Under the pieces are notes generated by a model that saw only the letters and a program-made list of their open reading frames with translations, made no database searches and was not told the DNA's origin. 64,000 nt of DNA from the NCBI RefSeq assembly GCF_015234275.1, contig NZ_JADGII010000007.1; one strand, 5' to 3'. The stretch is from Prosthecochloris ethylica. Its GTDB lineage: Bacteria; Bacteroidota; Chlorobiia; Chlorobiales; Chlorobiaceae. This document shows positions 41,661-50,606 of the stretch, piece by piece (the stretch's first letter is position 1; each line of letters opens with the position of its first letter). A program made the position numbers and the translations under genes.

Positions 41661-42841
41661 ACATTGTCCTTACGGGTTGTTGAGTGATCGTCATGCGGGG
41701 TATGGATGAACGTTTTTCCCGATCCCGGGCTTGACAGGAGCGCCCGGACCATGCGCAGGAACAGGCCGGGGACCTGCAGGGTCGCCCTGAGAAATTTCAC
41801 GGTTCTGAATGACCGCGGAAGTGCGATGGCGAACGTGGCGACCTGTAACAGGAGGAGGCCCACCCAGAACAGCTGGACCGGTCCGGCAATGCCGGTCAGG
41901 GCCAGGGCGGTGAGCATGATGGAGCCTCCCAGCAGGAGGAGCCTTGGCGGGAAGAGCATCTGCAGCACTTTGTCTGCATACGCGATATTGCCACGCAGCA
42001 GAAGTTCTGCCGGCAGTTCGGGCAGGGTTTCGGAGAGCATCTGCCACTGCGTTCCCAGCCAGCGTGTGCGCTGTTTCTGGAAGACTTCGCTTCTGGAGAC
42101 TTTTTCGTCAAGAACCAGGGTATCGTCGAGATAGCCGGTGGTCATGCGCTTTTTCAGCAGCATTCGTTCAAGTTCCTTGTCTTCGCCGACGGTTTTCAGG
42201 TTCGGGATCAGTTCGCTGTAGAGGGCCCTGTCCATCACGATTCCCGAACCGATGAGTGCCGACGGCAGGCCGAGTGCCCGTCGTCCTTTTCTGAAGAGGT
42301 GGTTGTTGATCTCCTCGCTGGCTGCGTCGAGCAGGGCAACCGGGGTGGAGGTGTTCTTCGCGGTCCGGTGTGCCTGGAGGACCCTGAAGCCGGTATTGAG
42401 GCAGGCGTTGGCTTTTTCAAGGAACCGTTCCTCCATCAGGTTGTCGGCATCGATGATGACGACGGCGTCATAGTCCCGGGTGACGGCCCCTGCCGCTTCG
42501 TTGAGAGACCGGGCTTTACTGCTGTTGTCAAACGAAACCTCGAGAACACTGACCGGGATCGAGCGGAGTTCCGCGACGGTTTCCGGCTGCAGGGAGTCTG
42601 CGATCACGATCACGTCGTACAGATCTTCCGGGTAGAGCTGCCGGACGGAGTGGCGTGCCGTGGCGAGAATGACACTGTCTTCGCGGTAGGCCGGGATCAG
42701 CACGGCAAACCGTCGACGGCGGTCCGGACTGTCGGTGCGTCGTTCCTGGCGGTAGAAGATGCCTGCAATGCTGAACAGCAGCAGGTGCAGGGTTGCCAGG
42801 AGCAGGTAGGTGTAAAGTATCCAGAATGCGGTTGCTGTCAT
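41657..42841 (-). CDS. Family 2 glycosyltransferase, membrane-bound
   Basis: 394 residues from ATG 42841. An N-terminal membrane helix is followed by a GT-A core (FAVLIPAYREDSVILATARH, VVIIDADNLMEERFLEKANA, TVGEDKELERMLL, and SRSEVFQKQRTRWLGTQWQ with a QxxRW motif) and three C-terminal helices. QxxRW is typical of processive beta-glycosyltransferases, so this enzyme could act on a growing chain. Both ends overlap neighbours by 4 bases. Confidence 0.85.
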   Translation of the reverse strand: MTATAFWILYTYLLLATLHLLLFSIAGIFYRQERRTDSPDRRRRFAVLIPAYREDSVILATARHSVRQLYPEDLYDVIVIADSLQPETVAELRSIPVSVLEVSFDNSSKARSLNEAAGAVTRDYDAVVIIDADNLMEERFLEKANACLNTGFRVLQAHRTAKNTSTPVALLDAASEEINNHLFRKGRRALGLPSALIGSGIVMDRALYSELIPNLKTVGEDKELERMLLKKRMTTGYLDDTLVLDEKVSRSEVFQKQRTRWLGTQWQMLSETLPELPAELLLRGNIAYADKVLQMLFPPRLLLLGGSIMLTALALTGIAGPVQLFWVGLLLLQVATFAIALPRSFRTVKFLRATLQVPGLFLRMVRALLSSPGSGKTFIHTPHDDHSTTRKDNV

Positions 42842-44355
42842 GATTGATCCTCCCCGTTTTCGCTCTTGTCCCATCGAGAGGCGCTGAAGACGAAGCTCAT
42901 ACTGATATAATTGATGATCGCTGTCGGCATCTGGCCGAAAATCTCGTTGCCGTAACTTGCGACGGTGATGCCGAAGACGCCGCTGTAGACGGCAAGCATT
43001 TTCTGCTTGAGGACGTGATCTTTCAGGTTCATGATCCGTCGTCCTCCTTCCAGGAAAAAGTACAGCATCATTGCCAGGAAGAGGTAGAGCCCCACAATGC
43101 CTTCTTCAGCCCATATCCGGACGTACCAGCTGTCTGTGGGGGTCTGAGCGAGAAGGGTATAGGGGGAAAAGCGCTGGCCCCAGTAGCCGGCAGAGCCGAC
43201 CCCTCCCCCGAAGGGCTTGCTGGCCAGGTAGCTTGCGAGCTTTTTCTGGTTGTTGAGACGTACCTGCATCGATGGCGTGTTCGCGCCCTGTCTGATCGCG
43301 TCCCGCATGCGGGCGATACTGTAATTTCCCTGGCCGATGGTGGTGAACTGGAAAAAACCGTAGACGACGGCCATCATGGCAAGGCCGAGTGCGACCATTC
43401 TGAAATTCCTGTTCACGACAAGGTAGACCATGAAGCCGGCGACGGGAATGATCAGTGCACCGCGTGTTCCCGAGATAAAGAGCCCGAAAATAAAGAGCAG
43501 GCTCATGGAACCGAAGAATATGCGCTTTTTCATGCTGCCTTTTCCAAGCGCGAGAATGCCGGCTGAAATGCCTGCATGGCCCATGGCGGCACCGAACTGG
43601 CCGGCATCGGTATAGAAGGAAAATACCCTCAGGTGGCCGAAGAGCAGGTGGGTCGCGCGGTGTTTCGGGGTTGACAGCCATTGCTGTTCAGCCGGATCGA
43701 GGCCGATGTAATTCTGGCGGATGCCCCACAAAACGCTGATAACGGAGAGCCCCAGCCAGACCATGAGGAAGATATCGACATGCTTTTTCTGTTTCAGTAC
43801 GAGAAAGGCGAGAATGATATAGCCGGCAAGGTACAGCGCGACACCCCGCACGGCGTAAAACCAGGCAATGGCAGAGTGCGACTCCGGATTGGCGATCTGC
43901 AGGATGTTGTAGCCGAGCCATCCGAGAACGATGACCGTGAGGCCGTTCTGTGCCGGTTTCCAGTCAGCGTTGCGATAGTTTGTGAGGAAAAATGCCAGGA
44001 ATGTCAGGACGAGCAGTCCGTCGATAGCCAGGCCGAGCTGCGGGACGGTGCCGAGGTAGTAGCTCATGTAGCGGATCGCCCCGATGCCGAAAAACCCCCA
44101 GAACAGCGCGGTAAAGAGCCCGAGTGAGGGCGAACGGAACACCATGATCACGAAGACGGCAACGAATGGCAAAAGGACGAGCAGCACGGCAGGGGCGGGA
44201 CTGGTGCCGGCAAGGAGCCTGGCCAGCAGCAGGGTTGCCAGGGCGATGCCCGCCAGCGGTACCGGACGGTAGAGCAGTTCGCTTCCGGATGGCCGGAGCA
44301 GTGTGTCGCCCTTTCTTTCTCCGGGGCCGATGTCGTTCAACCGTGTCTGCATCAT
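42838..44355 (-). CDS. O-antigen polymerase/ligase-like membrane protein (Wzy/WaaL type)
   Basis: 505 residues with about 12 membrane helices and a large periplasmic loop; the Wzy_C pattern appears in LFISGTRGALIIPVAGFMVY and GSAGYWGQRFSPYTLLAQTP with the TDSWYVRIWAEEGIVGLYLF end. It joins oligosaccharide units (polymerase) or ligates them to lipid A (ligase). In this locus, with Wzx and a co-polymerase next to it, polymerase is more likely. Start chosen at ATG 44355, which overlaps the wzx stop. Confidence 0.8.
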   Translation of the reverse strand: MMQTRLNDIGPGERKGDTLLRPSGSELLYRPVPLAGIALATLLLARLLAGTSPAPAVLLVLLPFVAVFVIMVFRSPSLGLFTALFWGFFGIGAIRYMSYYLGTVPQLGLAIDGLLVLTFLAFFLTNYRNADWKPAQNGLTVIVLGWLGYNILQIANPESHSAIAWFYAVRGVALYLAGYIILAFLVLKQKKHVDIFLMVWLGLSVISVLWGIRQNYIGLDPAEQQWLSTPKHRATHLLFGHLRVFSFYTDAGQFGAAMGHAGISAGILALGKGSMKKRIFFGSMSLLFIFGLFISGTRGALIIPVAGFMVYLVVNRNFRMVALGLAMMAVVYGFFQFTTIGQGNYSIARMRDAIRQGANTPSMQVRLNNQKKLASYLASKPFGGGVGSAGYWGQRFSPYTLLAQTPTDSWYVRIWAEEGIVGLYLFLAMMLYFFLEGGRRIMNLKDHVLKQKMLAVYSGVFGITVASYGNEIFGQMPTAIINYISMSFVFSASRWDKSENGEDQS

Positions 44356-45632
44356 TGCAGGGTGTTTTCCGGTTTCTGGAACACATGGGTGTAGATAACG
44401 AAGCCACCCCACACTGCTCCGCTCATAAACGTCGCAATGGTGACGGCTGCGACCGACGCTGCTGTGCCGAAGAGCTGCAGCACGACGATGTCGCCGATGA
44501 TATTGACTGCCAGCATGGCCATGACCTTGTAAAAATTCAGGTCGGGACGGTTGATGCTGTCGAGGATGACGCCGGTAAAACGGTCGAAAGGAAAAAACAG
44601 CAGAGAAACGGCAAAAATCCGGACGATGAGTACGGCATCGTCGTAGAGGCTTCCTCCCAGGAGGGTGACGACGGGAGCTGCATAGATAAACGAGAGCACG
44701 GCAACCGGGATGATCAGCAGGGTGAGCGGGAGGGCATAGGAGCGCAGGGTGCCGGTTACGCTCTCCTTCAGGTTGGTCATGGCATCACGCGACAGGCGCG
44801 GAAATGCCACGCTGGCAAGCGAGCGCAGCGGAATTTCGATGAATTCGACGATTTTCTGTGCGACATGGTAGACCGCGACAGCGTCCGCACCGAGTACGAT
44901 TCCCAGGATGGTGATATCGGAACTTCTCAGCAGGTTGCTGCCGATGAGGGTGCCGGTTGAATATTTGCCGAAGCCGGTCAGCTTTTCGAGAACGGGACGG
45001 GAAACGTTCAGCAGGGTTGCAAACCTGATTCCCGACAGGAGCCACGAAACTATGGAAGCGAGGACGAGGGAGAAAATATGGCACGCCAGAATGGTCGAGG
45101 GTTCCGGGCTTGCGATGGTGAGCGCGACGAGCAGCAGAAGAATGAAGAGAATTCTCGGAACCAGCCGGACAGCCAGGACCTTGTCGAAACGGTGTTCTGC
45201 CTGGAAGATCCAGCTGGCGAAGTTGTGCGGCAGTGTGGCGATGGTGTAGAACGGGAAGCCGATAAAGAACAGCGAGAATGTCGTATTCTGCAGTAATGAT
45301 GGAAACAGGATCGCGGTCAGCCCGACACCGATCGAGAGCAGCATGGTGAGCCCGAGTGAGATAATGAACGCCGAAGCGATCACTCGTTCTTTTTCCTGCC
45401 GGTTCTGTGCGGAGGCGAGATGCCTCACCAGCGGGGTCTGCACGAAGCCGGTTTTGCCCATTTCAAGCATGGTCGACGTGGACAGATAGAATGCCCAGGC
45501 CCCGAAAACGTCCCTGTCGAGGGACTTCACCAGCAGGATAAAGCTTGCAAATCCAAGCACAGCTCCCCCTCCCGTCGCAGCCAGCGAGAGGACGTTGTTG
45601 TTCTGCAGTATATGCTTCATTTTCTGCATCAT
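44352..45632 (-). CDS. Polysaccharide flippase (Wzx/PST family)
   Basis: 426 residues with about 12-14 membrane helices; NNNVLSLAATGGGAVLGFAS at the start and PLRSLASVAFPRLSRDAM in the middle are typical of MOP-superfamily polysaccharide exporters. It would flip the lipid-linked repeat unit to the periplasm. The start is uncertain among ATGs at 45632, 45629 and 45620. Confidence 0.85.
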   Translation of the reverse strand: MMQKMKHILQNNNVLSLAATGGGAVLGFASFILLVKSLDRDVFGAWAFYLSTSTMLEMGKTGFVQTPLVRHLASAQNRQEKERVIASAFIISLGLTMLLSIGVGLTAILFPSLLQNTTFSLFFIGFPFYTIATLPHNFASWIFQAEHRFDKVLAVRLVPRILFILLLLVALTIASPEPSTILACHIFSLVLASIVSWLLSGIRFATLLNVSRPVLEKLTGFGKYSTGTLIGSNLLRSSDITILGIVLGADAVAVYHVAQKIVEFIEIPLRSLASVAFPRLSRDAMTNLKESVTGTLRSYALPLTLLIIPVAVLSFIYAAPVVTLLGGSLYDDAVLIVRIFAVSLLFFPFDRFTGVILDSINRPDLNFYKVMAMLAVNIIGDIVVLQLFGTAASVAAVTIATFMSGAVWGGFVIYTHVFQKPENTLQ

Positions 45633-45651
45633 GGGGGCGTGCGTTTGCCGT

Positions 45652-47754
45652 TTACGCAAAGAGTTTTTTGACCTGTATCCTGAGCCAGGAGCGTTTCTTG
45701 GGGATTTCTCCCAGGAATCCTTCGAGTTTGTCTGGTTCGACCGCGTTGAGCACCATCAGCGGCGGCTGGCCGATGATGGTGGTGACTTTTTGCTGTAACT
45801 CTTCGTCCGATCCGCTCCAGCGGCGGTTGGCGCGCGCCACGAGCAGGGCCGCGTCGGCGTTGTGCAGCAGCCGGACAGGGAGCAGGTGATGCTTCAGGTC
45901 CGGAATTTCGAGAATCAGGATTTCATGGCTGTCCGACGGCCCTGTTCCCAGTGCTGATTCCAGGGTTGTGGGATCGGACGGGTTTTCGATAGCCTCGATG
46001 ATATCCGGCTGCGGGGCGACGGAGCGTGCGGGGTAGTACGTGGCCTGAATACGTTCTGAAACCTTCTCGGCAATAAATGTTTTTCCTTCTTCCTTGTCGT
46101 GGCTGAAGAGGACGATGACAAACCGTCCTGCTTCTGTTTTCTGCTGGTGCAGCAGCTTTATGGCTGAGCTCAGCTGTTCGGTGGTTCTGTCGAGGAGCAG
46201 GGAATAGTTGATGCTTTTGTGCTTGTTGTCGACCTTCGGAAATGCCCCGACAAGGCGCAGCCCGGTAATTGCCTTGCAGCGTTCGGGTGAGTGGAGTGTG
46301 GGGTCGAGATAGTCCATCGCGGTCAGCAGCACGATACATGCTCCCATGCTGCCGGCAAATGCAAGCAGCACGATCAGCTTGCGTTTGGAGGGCTGCGGTT
46401 CGAGCGGCATGTTGGGGGGATCGATAATGTCGACATCAGCCTGCATTTCGATGTTTTTCTGGTGCATCTGGGTGACGTTGAGGCTGTGCAGCAGTTCGAG
46501 GTACTCGCTTTTGGCGATTTTTACGCGCATATTGAGCCGTTCGAGTGTCGAGCCGTAGGTCGAGAACTCTTCGATGCGGCGGGCGAGGTTTTCCTGTTTC
46601 TGGTACAGGACCTCGAGTTTGGCTGCCGAGCGCTGTATTTCGAGTTTGTTTTCCAGCCATGTTTCGACAAAGACCGTCTGGTGAATGCCTTCTGGAGAGG
46701 TTTTCAGGTGGTAGAGCGTGTTGATCTCTTTCCTGATGGTTTTGCGCAGCATGTCCGCCTGCTGCTGCAGGGCTCCGGCCGTTTCGGTGTCGACACTGCC
46801 GGAAGCAAGCTGTGTCTCGATTTCCGAGAGGGTGTTGCGGTTGTCGAGAATGCTTTCGCTGATCTCGTACATGTCGTTTTTCAGGCGGAAACTCCGGTCG
46901 ATACTCTTGACCGTGGCTTTTGCCTGCTCGAGATTTTTCATTTCCGTGCGGATCTCTGCCTCGAGATCTTTCTGGCTGATGGCAAGCTCTTCCGTTTCCT
47001 CGTAGTAGTTGATAATGTCGTGTTCATCCTTGAACTGTTTCAGAGTATCTTCGGCTGCGGCAAGTCTCTGGCTGGCCAGTGCGACCTCGTTGCGGAAGTA
47101 GTCGAGCACGGTGCCTGCCTCTCCGGATTTCTGCTGCCGCATTCGTGCGGTAAAGACTTCGGTCAGGATGCCCAGTGTTCTCTGGCAGAGTTCGGGGTCG
47201 GTGGTACTGTAGGACATCTCGACCATGTCGCTGTTTCCCTGCCGCCGGATGCTGACCTTTTTCAGCGAACGGAGACTGTAGGGCTCATAGGAGGTGAACA
47301 GCAGTTTTTTGAGGGCATAGCACTCGTCTTCTGCGAGGCATTCTTCGAGATTTTCAGCAGTTCTGGCGGCATTGCCGGCCACAGCGAGCTGTTCGAGCTC
47401 TTCGGGTGTGAACGTCTTGCGGATGGTGCGCCGGCGTTTTTCCGGCAGCGAGTCCATGTTTGCGATATCCTCGGCCAGCAGGCGGATGGCCACGATCTCC
47501 AGTGTCTGGCGGGACTCGATCGTGTTGATCATGTTGTCGAACGCGTTGGAAACCGCATGGTAATCGACCTGGTTGCTGCCCGGATTTTCGAGCGATGCTC
47601 CTGAAACCAGCCCGGTATAGAGCAGGGTGCTCGACCGGTAGGTTTTTTCTTCATTCATGGTCAGCACGAACACCATGACCGCGAGTGACAGCGGTACCAG
47701 CACGATCAGCAGCCAGTGGCGCAGCAGGATCCGTATGAAATCGATAATGGTCAT
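45652..47754 (-). CDS. Wzz/GumC-like polysaccharide co-polymerase with degenerate tyrosine-kinase domain
   Basis: 700 residues from ATG 47754. An N-terminal Wzz domain begins with helix LLRHWLLIVLVPLSLAVMVF; a long periplasmic coiled coil (about 200-430) is followed by a second helix (LIVLLAFAGSMGACIVLLTA) with the Pro-rich stretch IIDPPNMPLEPQPSK before it. The cytoplasmic C-terminus resembles a BY-kinase, but Walker A reads SHDKEEGKT without the usual first Gly, Walker A' Asp is not clear, and Walker B reads ILILEIP. No Tyr-rich tail exists. It probably controls chain length and export as a pseudo-kinase. Confidence 0.85.
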   Translation of the reverse strand: MTIIDFIRILLRHWLLIVLVPLSLAVMVFVLTMNEEKTYRSSTLLYTGLVSGASLENPGSNQVDYHAVSNAFDNMINTIESRQTLEIVAIRLLAEDIANMDSLPEKRRRTIRKTFTPEELEQLAVAGNAARTAENLEECLAEDECYALKKLLFTSYEPYSLRSLKKVSIRRQGNSDMVEMSYSTTDPELCQRTLGILTEVFTARMRQQKSGEAGTVLDYFRNEVALASQRLAAAEDTLKQFKDEHDIINYYEETEELAISQKDLEAEIRTEMKNLEQAKATVKSIDRSFRLKNDMYEISESILDNRNTLSEIETQLASGSVDTETAGALQQQADMLRKTIRKEINTLYHLKTSPEGIHQTVFVETWLENKLEIQRSAAKLEVLYQKQENLARRIEEFSTYGSTLERLNMRVKIAKSEYLELLHSLNVTQMHQKNIEMQADVDIIDPPNMPLEPQPSKRKLIVLLAFAGSMGACIVLLTAMDYLDPTLHSPERCKAITGLRLVGAFPKVDNKHKSINYSLLLDRTTEQLSSAIKLLHQQKTEAGRFVIVLFSHDKEEGKTFIAEKVSERIQATYYPARSVAPQPDIIEAIENPSDPTTLESALGTGPSDSHEILILEIPDLKHHLLPVRLLHNADAALLVARANRRWSGSDEELQQKVTTIIGQPPLMVLNAVEPDKLEGFLGEIPKKRSWLRIQVKKLFA

Positions 47755-48476
47755 TGGTCCAGAAGCCCGGATAGTTCGCACCCGGTCATGAGTTCGAGTT
47801 TTGTATAGGATTCGTGATAGTCGTACCGGGTTTCCTGGAATGTCGCTGCGGATTTCGAGGCTATTTCCGTTACCCGTGCCAGTTCGGAAATCGGTATGCT
47901 GCCTTCGGTAAACTCTTTTTCAGCCATCTGCTCCTGCAGTCGTGTCGATTCACGCGCCTTGCTGTAGATGTCCAGCAGCTCTTTCTTGGCCCTGATCGTG
48001 TTGTAGAGTGCGATGATCTCCTTCTGCAGCTCTTCTGCGAGCACCTCTTTGCGGTATTCGGATTCCCGGAGTTCGTATTGGTAGAAGCGCTGCTGGTTGG
48101 TCCGGCTGAGCAGATCGAAGATGGAAAATTCAATGCCGACACCCAGCGAATAGCCCTCGGTCGGGTCTGTTTCTCCCGTTTCGACAGCATAGCCGTAGTT
48201 CGAGTTGAAGCGGATATACTCGAACCAGCGCTGTTGTTCTGTTTCATAGCGGTAGCGGCCGACCTGAATTCTCGCGTCCTGCATTTTCAGCACCGGTGAA
48301 TGCTCGAGAGCCGCTTCGAGAATGCGCTCGAGCGGCGGCAGCGCTGCCGTGGCAGGTTCACCGGCGGTGGCGCCTGAACCGGCCGCCGGGCAGAGATGAA
48401 CACCGGTCATCAAGCCTGCCAGCAGCAGGATCCGGGCGGCACGGCGCACGTTCGTATGAACAGCTTTCTCTCGCAT
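47751..48476 (-). CDS. Half-size TolC-family (outer membrane efflux-like) protein
   Basis: 241 residues: a signal segment (ARILLLAGLMTGVHLCPAAG), then LPPLERILEAALEHSPVLKM, the TolC-family start, one outer-membrane strand region (RFNSNYGYAVETG...GYSLGVGIEFSIFDLL) and long helices to the end. Normal TolC protomers have two such repeats and about 450 residues; this has one. No second half is found downstream. Overlap with the co-polymerase gene by 4 bases implies a joint role in export. Confidence 0.7.
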   Translation of the reverse strand: MREKAVHTNVRRAARILLLAGLMTGVHLCPAAGSGATAGEPATAALPPLERILEAALEHSPVLKMQDARIQVGRYRYETEQQRWFEYIRFNSNYGYAVETGETDPTEGYSLGVGIEFSIFDLLSRTNQQRFYQYELRESEYRKEVLAEELQKEIIALYNTIRAKKELLDIYSKARESTRLQEQMAEKEFTEGSIPISELARVTEIASKSAATFQETRYDYHESYTKLELMTGCELSGLLDQ

Positions 48477-48481
48477 GACGT

Positions 48482-49213
48482 TCAGGCGTTTTCCTGTTTG
48501 AACAGAGCCGGGATGGTCATCAGGATGATCTTCAGATCGAACAGGAATGAGGCTTTTTCCGCATACTCGTTATCCAGCAGGATCCGTTCCTCGGTGCTCA
48601 TCTCTTTTTTGCCCCGTTTTGTGACCTGCCACAGCCCGGTCAGCCCAGCGGGCGCCAGGAACCTCGCGGTCGCTTCATCGGTCGTGAGTTTTTCGGCTTC
48701 ATAGAGCGGCAGGGGCCGGTTGCCGACCAGCGACATATCCCCTTTCAGCACGTTGATCAACTGCGGAAGTTCGTCGATGCTGGTTTTGCGAAGAAAGCCG
48801 CCCAGCGGTGTGATGCGGGGATCTTCAGTGAATTTTTTGAAAATCGTCCCGTCACGGTTTTTTCTGGCCTCGTCTTCGGTGATGTGCCCTTCGTCGTGAA
48901 ACAGCAGGGCTGCGTTTTCATCTTCCTCACGGCTGCCCTGAGGAGCGGGTTCCCCGCCTGGCCGGGCATAGGCGTTCTTGTCCTTGAGCTGGTCCACTTT
49001 CTGGTCGGCTCCGGGGACCATCGTCCTGAACTTGTACAGGTCAAAGATCGTATAGCCGTATCCCGAGCGCTTCGAGACATAGAAGACCGGTGCCCGTGAT
49101 TCGAGTTTCAGGAGCAGTGCGACCACGATCAGCAGGGGCGAGAGCAATAGCAGGGCTGTCGCTGAAATGATGAGGTCCATGCTCCGTTTGACGATAGAAT
49201 ATGCTCGTGTCAT
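48482..49213 (-). CDS. Initiating sugar-phosphate transferase (WbaP/PglC-type)
   Basis: 243 residues. A membrane hairpin (IISATALLLLSPLLIVVALL) is followed by the catalytic domain: VSKRSGYGYTIFDLYKFRTM, FTEDPRITPLGGFLRKTSID, ELPQLINVLKGDMSLVGNRP with the Asp-Glu pair and Arg/Pro loop. It moves a sugar 1-phosphate from a UDP-sugar to undecaprenyl phosphate, starting the repeat unit. An acidic insert (DQLKDKNAYARPGG to the TIFKKF segment) is longer than usual. Confidence 0.88.
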   Translation of the reverse strand: MTRAYSIVKRSMDLIISATALLLLSPLLIVVALLLKLESRAPVFYVSKRSGYGYTIFDLYKFRTMVPGADQKVDQLKDKNAYARPGGEPAPQGSREEDENAALLFHDEGHITEDEARKNRDGTIFKKFTEDPRITPLGGFLRKTSIDELPQLINVLKGDMSLVGNRPLPLYEAEKLTTDEATARFLAPAGLTGLWQVTKRGKKEMSTEERILLDNEYAEKASFLFDLKIILMTIPALFKQENA

Positions 49214-49226
49214 GGTGATCAGGTTC

Positions 49227-49601
49227 TTATCTGGTGTTGAGCAGTTTTTCTATTCGGAGGCCCAGCTCTTCGATGTTGAACGGTTTGGTGATGTAGTCAT
49301 CGACGCCGAGTTTCAGGCCCCTGACCTTGTCGGTGCTTTTGTCTTTCGCGGTCAGCATCATCAGCGGAATGCTGCTGAAACGGTCATCGGCTTTCAGCTT
49401 TTCGGTGAGGGTGAAGCCGTCCATGCCGGGCATGGCGACATCGATGAGCATCAGGTCCGGCAGCTGGCCCCCTTCGAGTTTGTCAAGGGCGGTCATGCCG
49501 TCTTCTGCAAGCAGGACCGTGAACTGTTTGCCGAGATTGTGCGCCAGCAGCCGCCGGATATTTGCCGAGTCGTCAACGATGAGAATGGTTTGCTGTTTCA
49601 T
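49227..49601 (-). CDS. Stand-alone response regulator receiver protein
   Basis: 124 residues, receiver domain only. ILIVDDSANIRRLL gives the acidic pocket, LMLIDVAMPGMDGF the phosphorylated Asp, and MMLTAKDKSTDKVRG plus DDYITKPF the Thr and Lys switch residues. No output domain. It sits inside the polysaccharide locus between galE and the initiating transferase. Confidence 0.92.
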   Translation of the reverse strand: MKQQTILIVDDSANIRRLLAHNLGKQFTVLLAEDGMTALDKLEGGQLPDLMLIDVAMPGMDGFTLTEKLKADDRFSSIPLMMLTAKDKSTDKVRGLKLGVDDYITKPFNIEELGLRIEKLLNTR

Positions 49602-49613
49602 AACGTCACTGGT

Positions 49614-50606
49614 TTATTTTGCGTTGTGAAGATGTCGTTTCCGGTGCCAGTTCCAGGCTGTCCGGATAATGGTTTCCGCATCCGAGTGGCGGCTCTGCCA
49701 CCCGAGCAGGTTGCGCGCTTTTTCTGGTTCTGCGACAAGTTCGGGAGGATCTCCCGGCCTGCGTTCCGCTTCCCTGAACGGGACCGGGGTGCCGGTGACG
49801 TTCGAGACGGTATCGATGATCTGGCGGACGGACAGGCCCGTTCCGGTCCCGAGATTGATGCATTCGGATGCAGCGGTACGCTCCAGGTGGTCAAAGGCCC
49901 GGACATGGGCGTCGGCAAGGTCGCTGACGTGGATATAGTCGCGTACGGCGGTGCCGTCCGGGGTCGGGTAATCGGTGCCGAAGATATCGACATGGCTGCG
50001 TTTTCCCGCTGCGGCAAAGAGGACCGACGGAATCAGGTGAGGTTCCGGATCATGGTCTTCACCGGTTTCCCCGTCTGGATCTGCGCCTGCAGCGTTGAAA
50101 TACCGCAGTGCGACGTAGCGCATGTCGTAGGCTTGCCGGTAATCCTCGAGAATATGTTCGATAAACAGCTTGCTCCGGCCGTAGGGGTTGATCGGGCGCT
50201 GGGGGTGGTTTTCCGGGATCGGGACGGCTGACGGAATGCCATAGGTGGCGCAGGTGCTCGAGAAAATAATTGAACGGCAGCCGTGGCGTCTCATGGCGTC
50301 GAGAAGGTTGAGTGTGCCGCAGACATTGTTGCGGTAGTATCGCGCAGGGTCCGACACGGATTCTCCGACGTACGCATACGCGGCAAAATGAATGACTGCC
50401 CGGGGGGCGTAGCGTTCGAAAACTGTATCGAGAGCAGTCGGGTCGGCAAGGTCCCCCTTTTCAAGGGGGCCCCATTGCACGAGGTCAGGGTGACCGTAGA
50501 CAAGGTTGTCGAACGTGACCGGTGTCAATCCCCTGGCGCTGAGCGCCTTGCAGGTGTGGCTTCCGATGTAGCCAGCACCTCCTGTCACGAGAATGGTTGC
50601 TGTCAT
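49614..50606 (-). CDS. galE: UDP-glucose 4-epimerase
   Basis: GalE converts UDP-glucose and UDP-galactose, supplying sugars for the polymer. 330 residues from ATG 50606, which overlaps the previous stop by 4 bases. TGGAGYIGSHTCKALSARG binds NAD; IIFSSTCATYG and NPYGRSKLFIE give the Ser/Thr and YxxxK catalytic residues; RYFNAAGADPDGETGEDHDP and CINLGTGTGLSV are subfamily motifs. Confidence 0.93.
   Translation of the reverse strand: MTATILVTGGAGYIGSHTCKALSARGLTPVTFDNLVYGHPDLVQWGPLEKGDLADPTALDTVFERYAPRAVIHFAAYAYVGESVSDPARYYRNNVCGTLNLLDAMRRHGCRSIIFSSTCATYGIPSAVPIPENHPQRPINPYGRSKLFIEHILEDYRQAYDMRYVALRYFNAAGADPDGETGEDHDPEPHLIPSVLFAAAGKRSHVDIFGTDYPTPDGTAVRDYIHVSDLADAHVRAFDHLERTAASECINLGTGTGLSVRQIIDTVSNVTGTPVPFREAERRPGDPPELVAEPEKARNLLGWQSRHSDAETIIRTAWNWHRKRHLHNAK

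Noticed and set aside
46291..47604. Long open frame (437 codons) on the plus strand opposite the co-polymerase gene
   Set aside because: It is a shadow frame rich in Phe/Val/Asp repeats of no known family, fully covered by the co-polymerase coding sequence.
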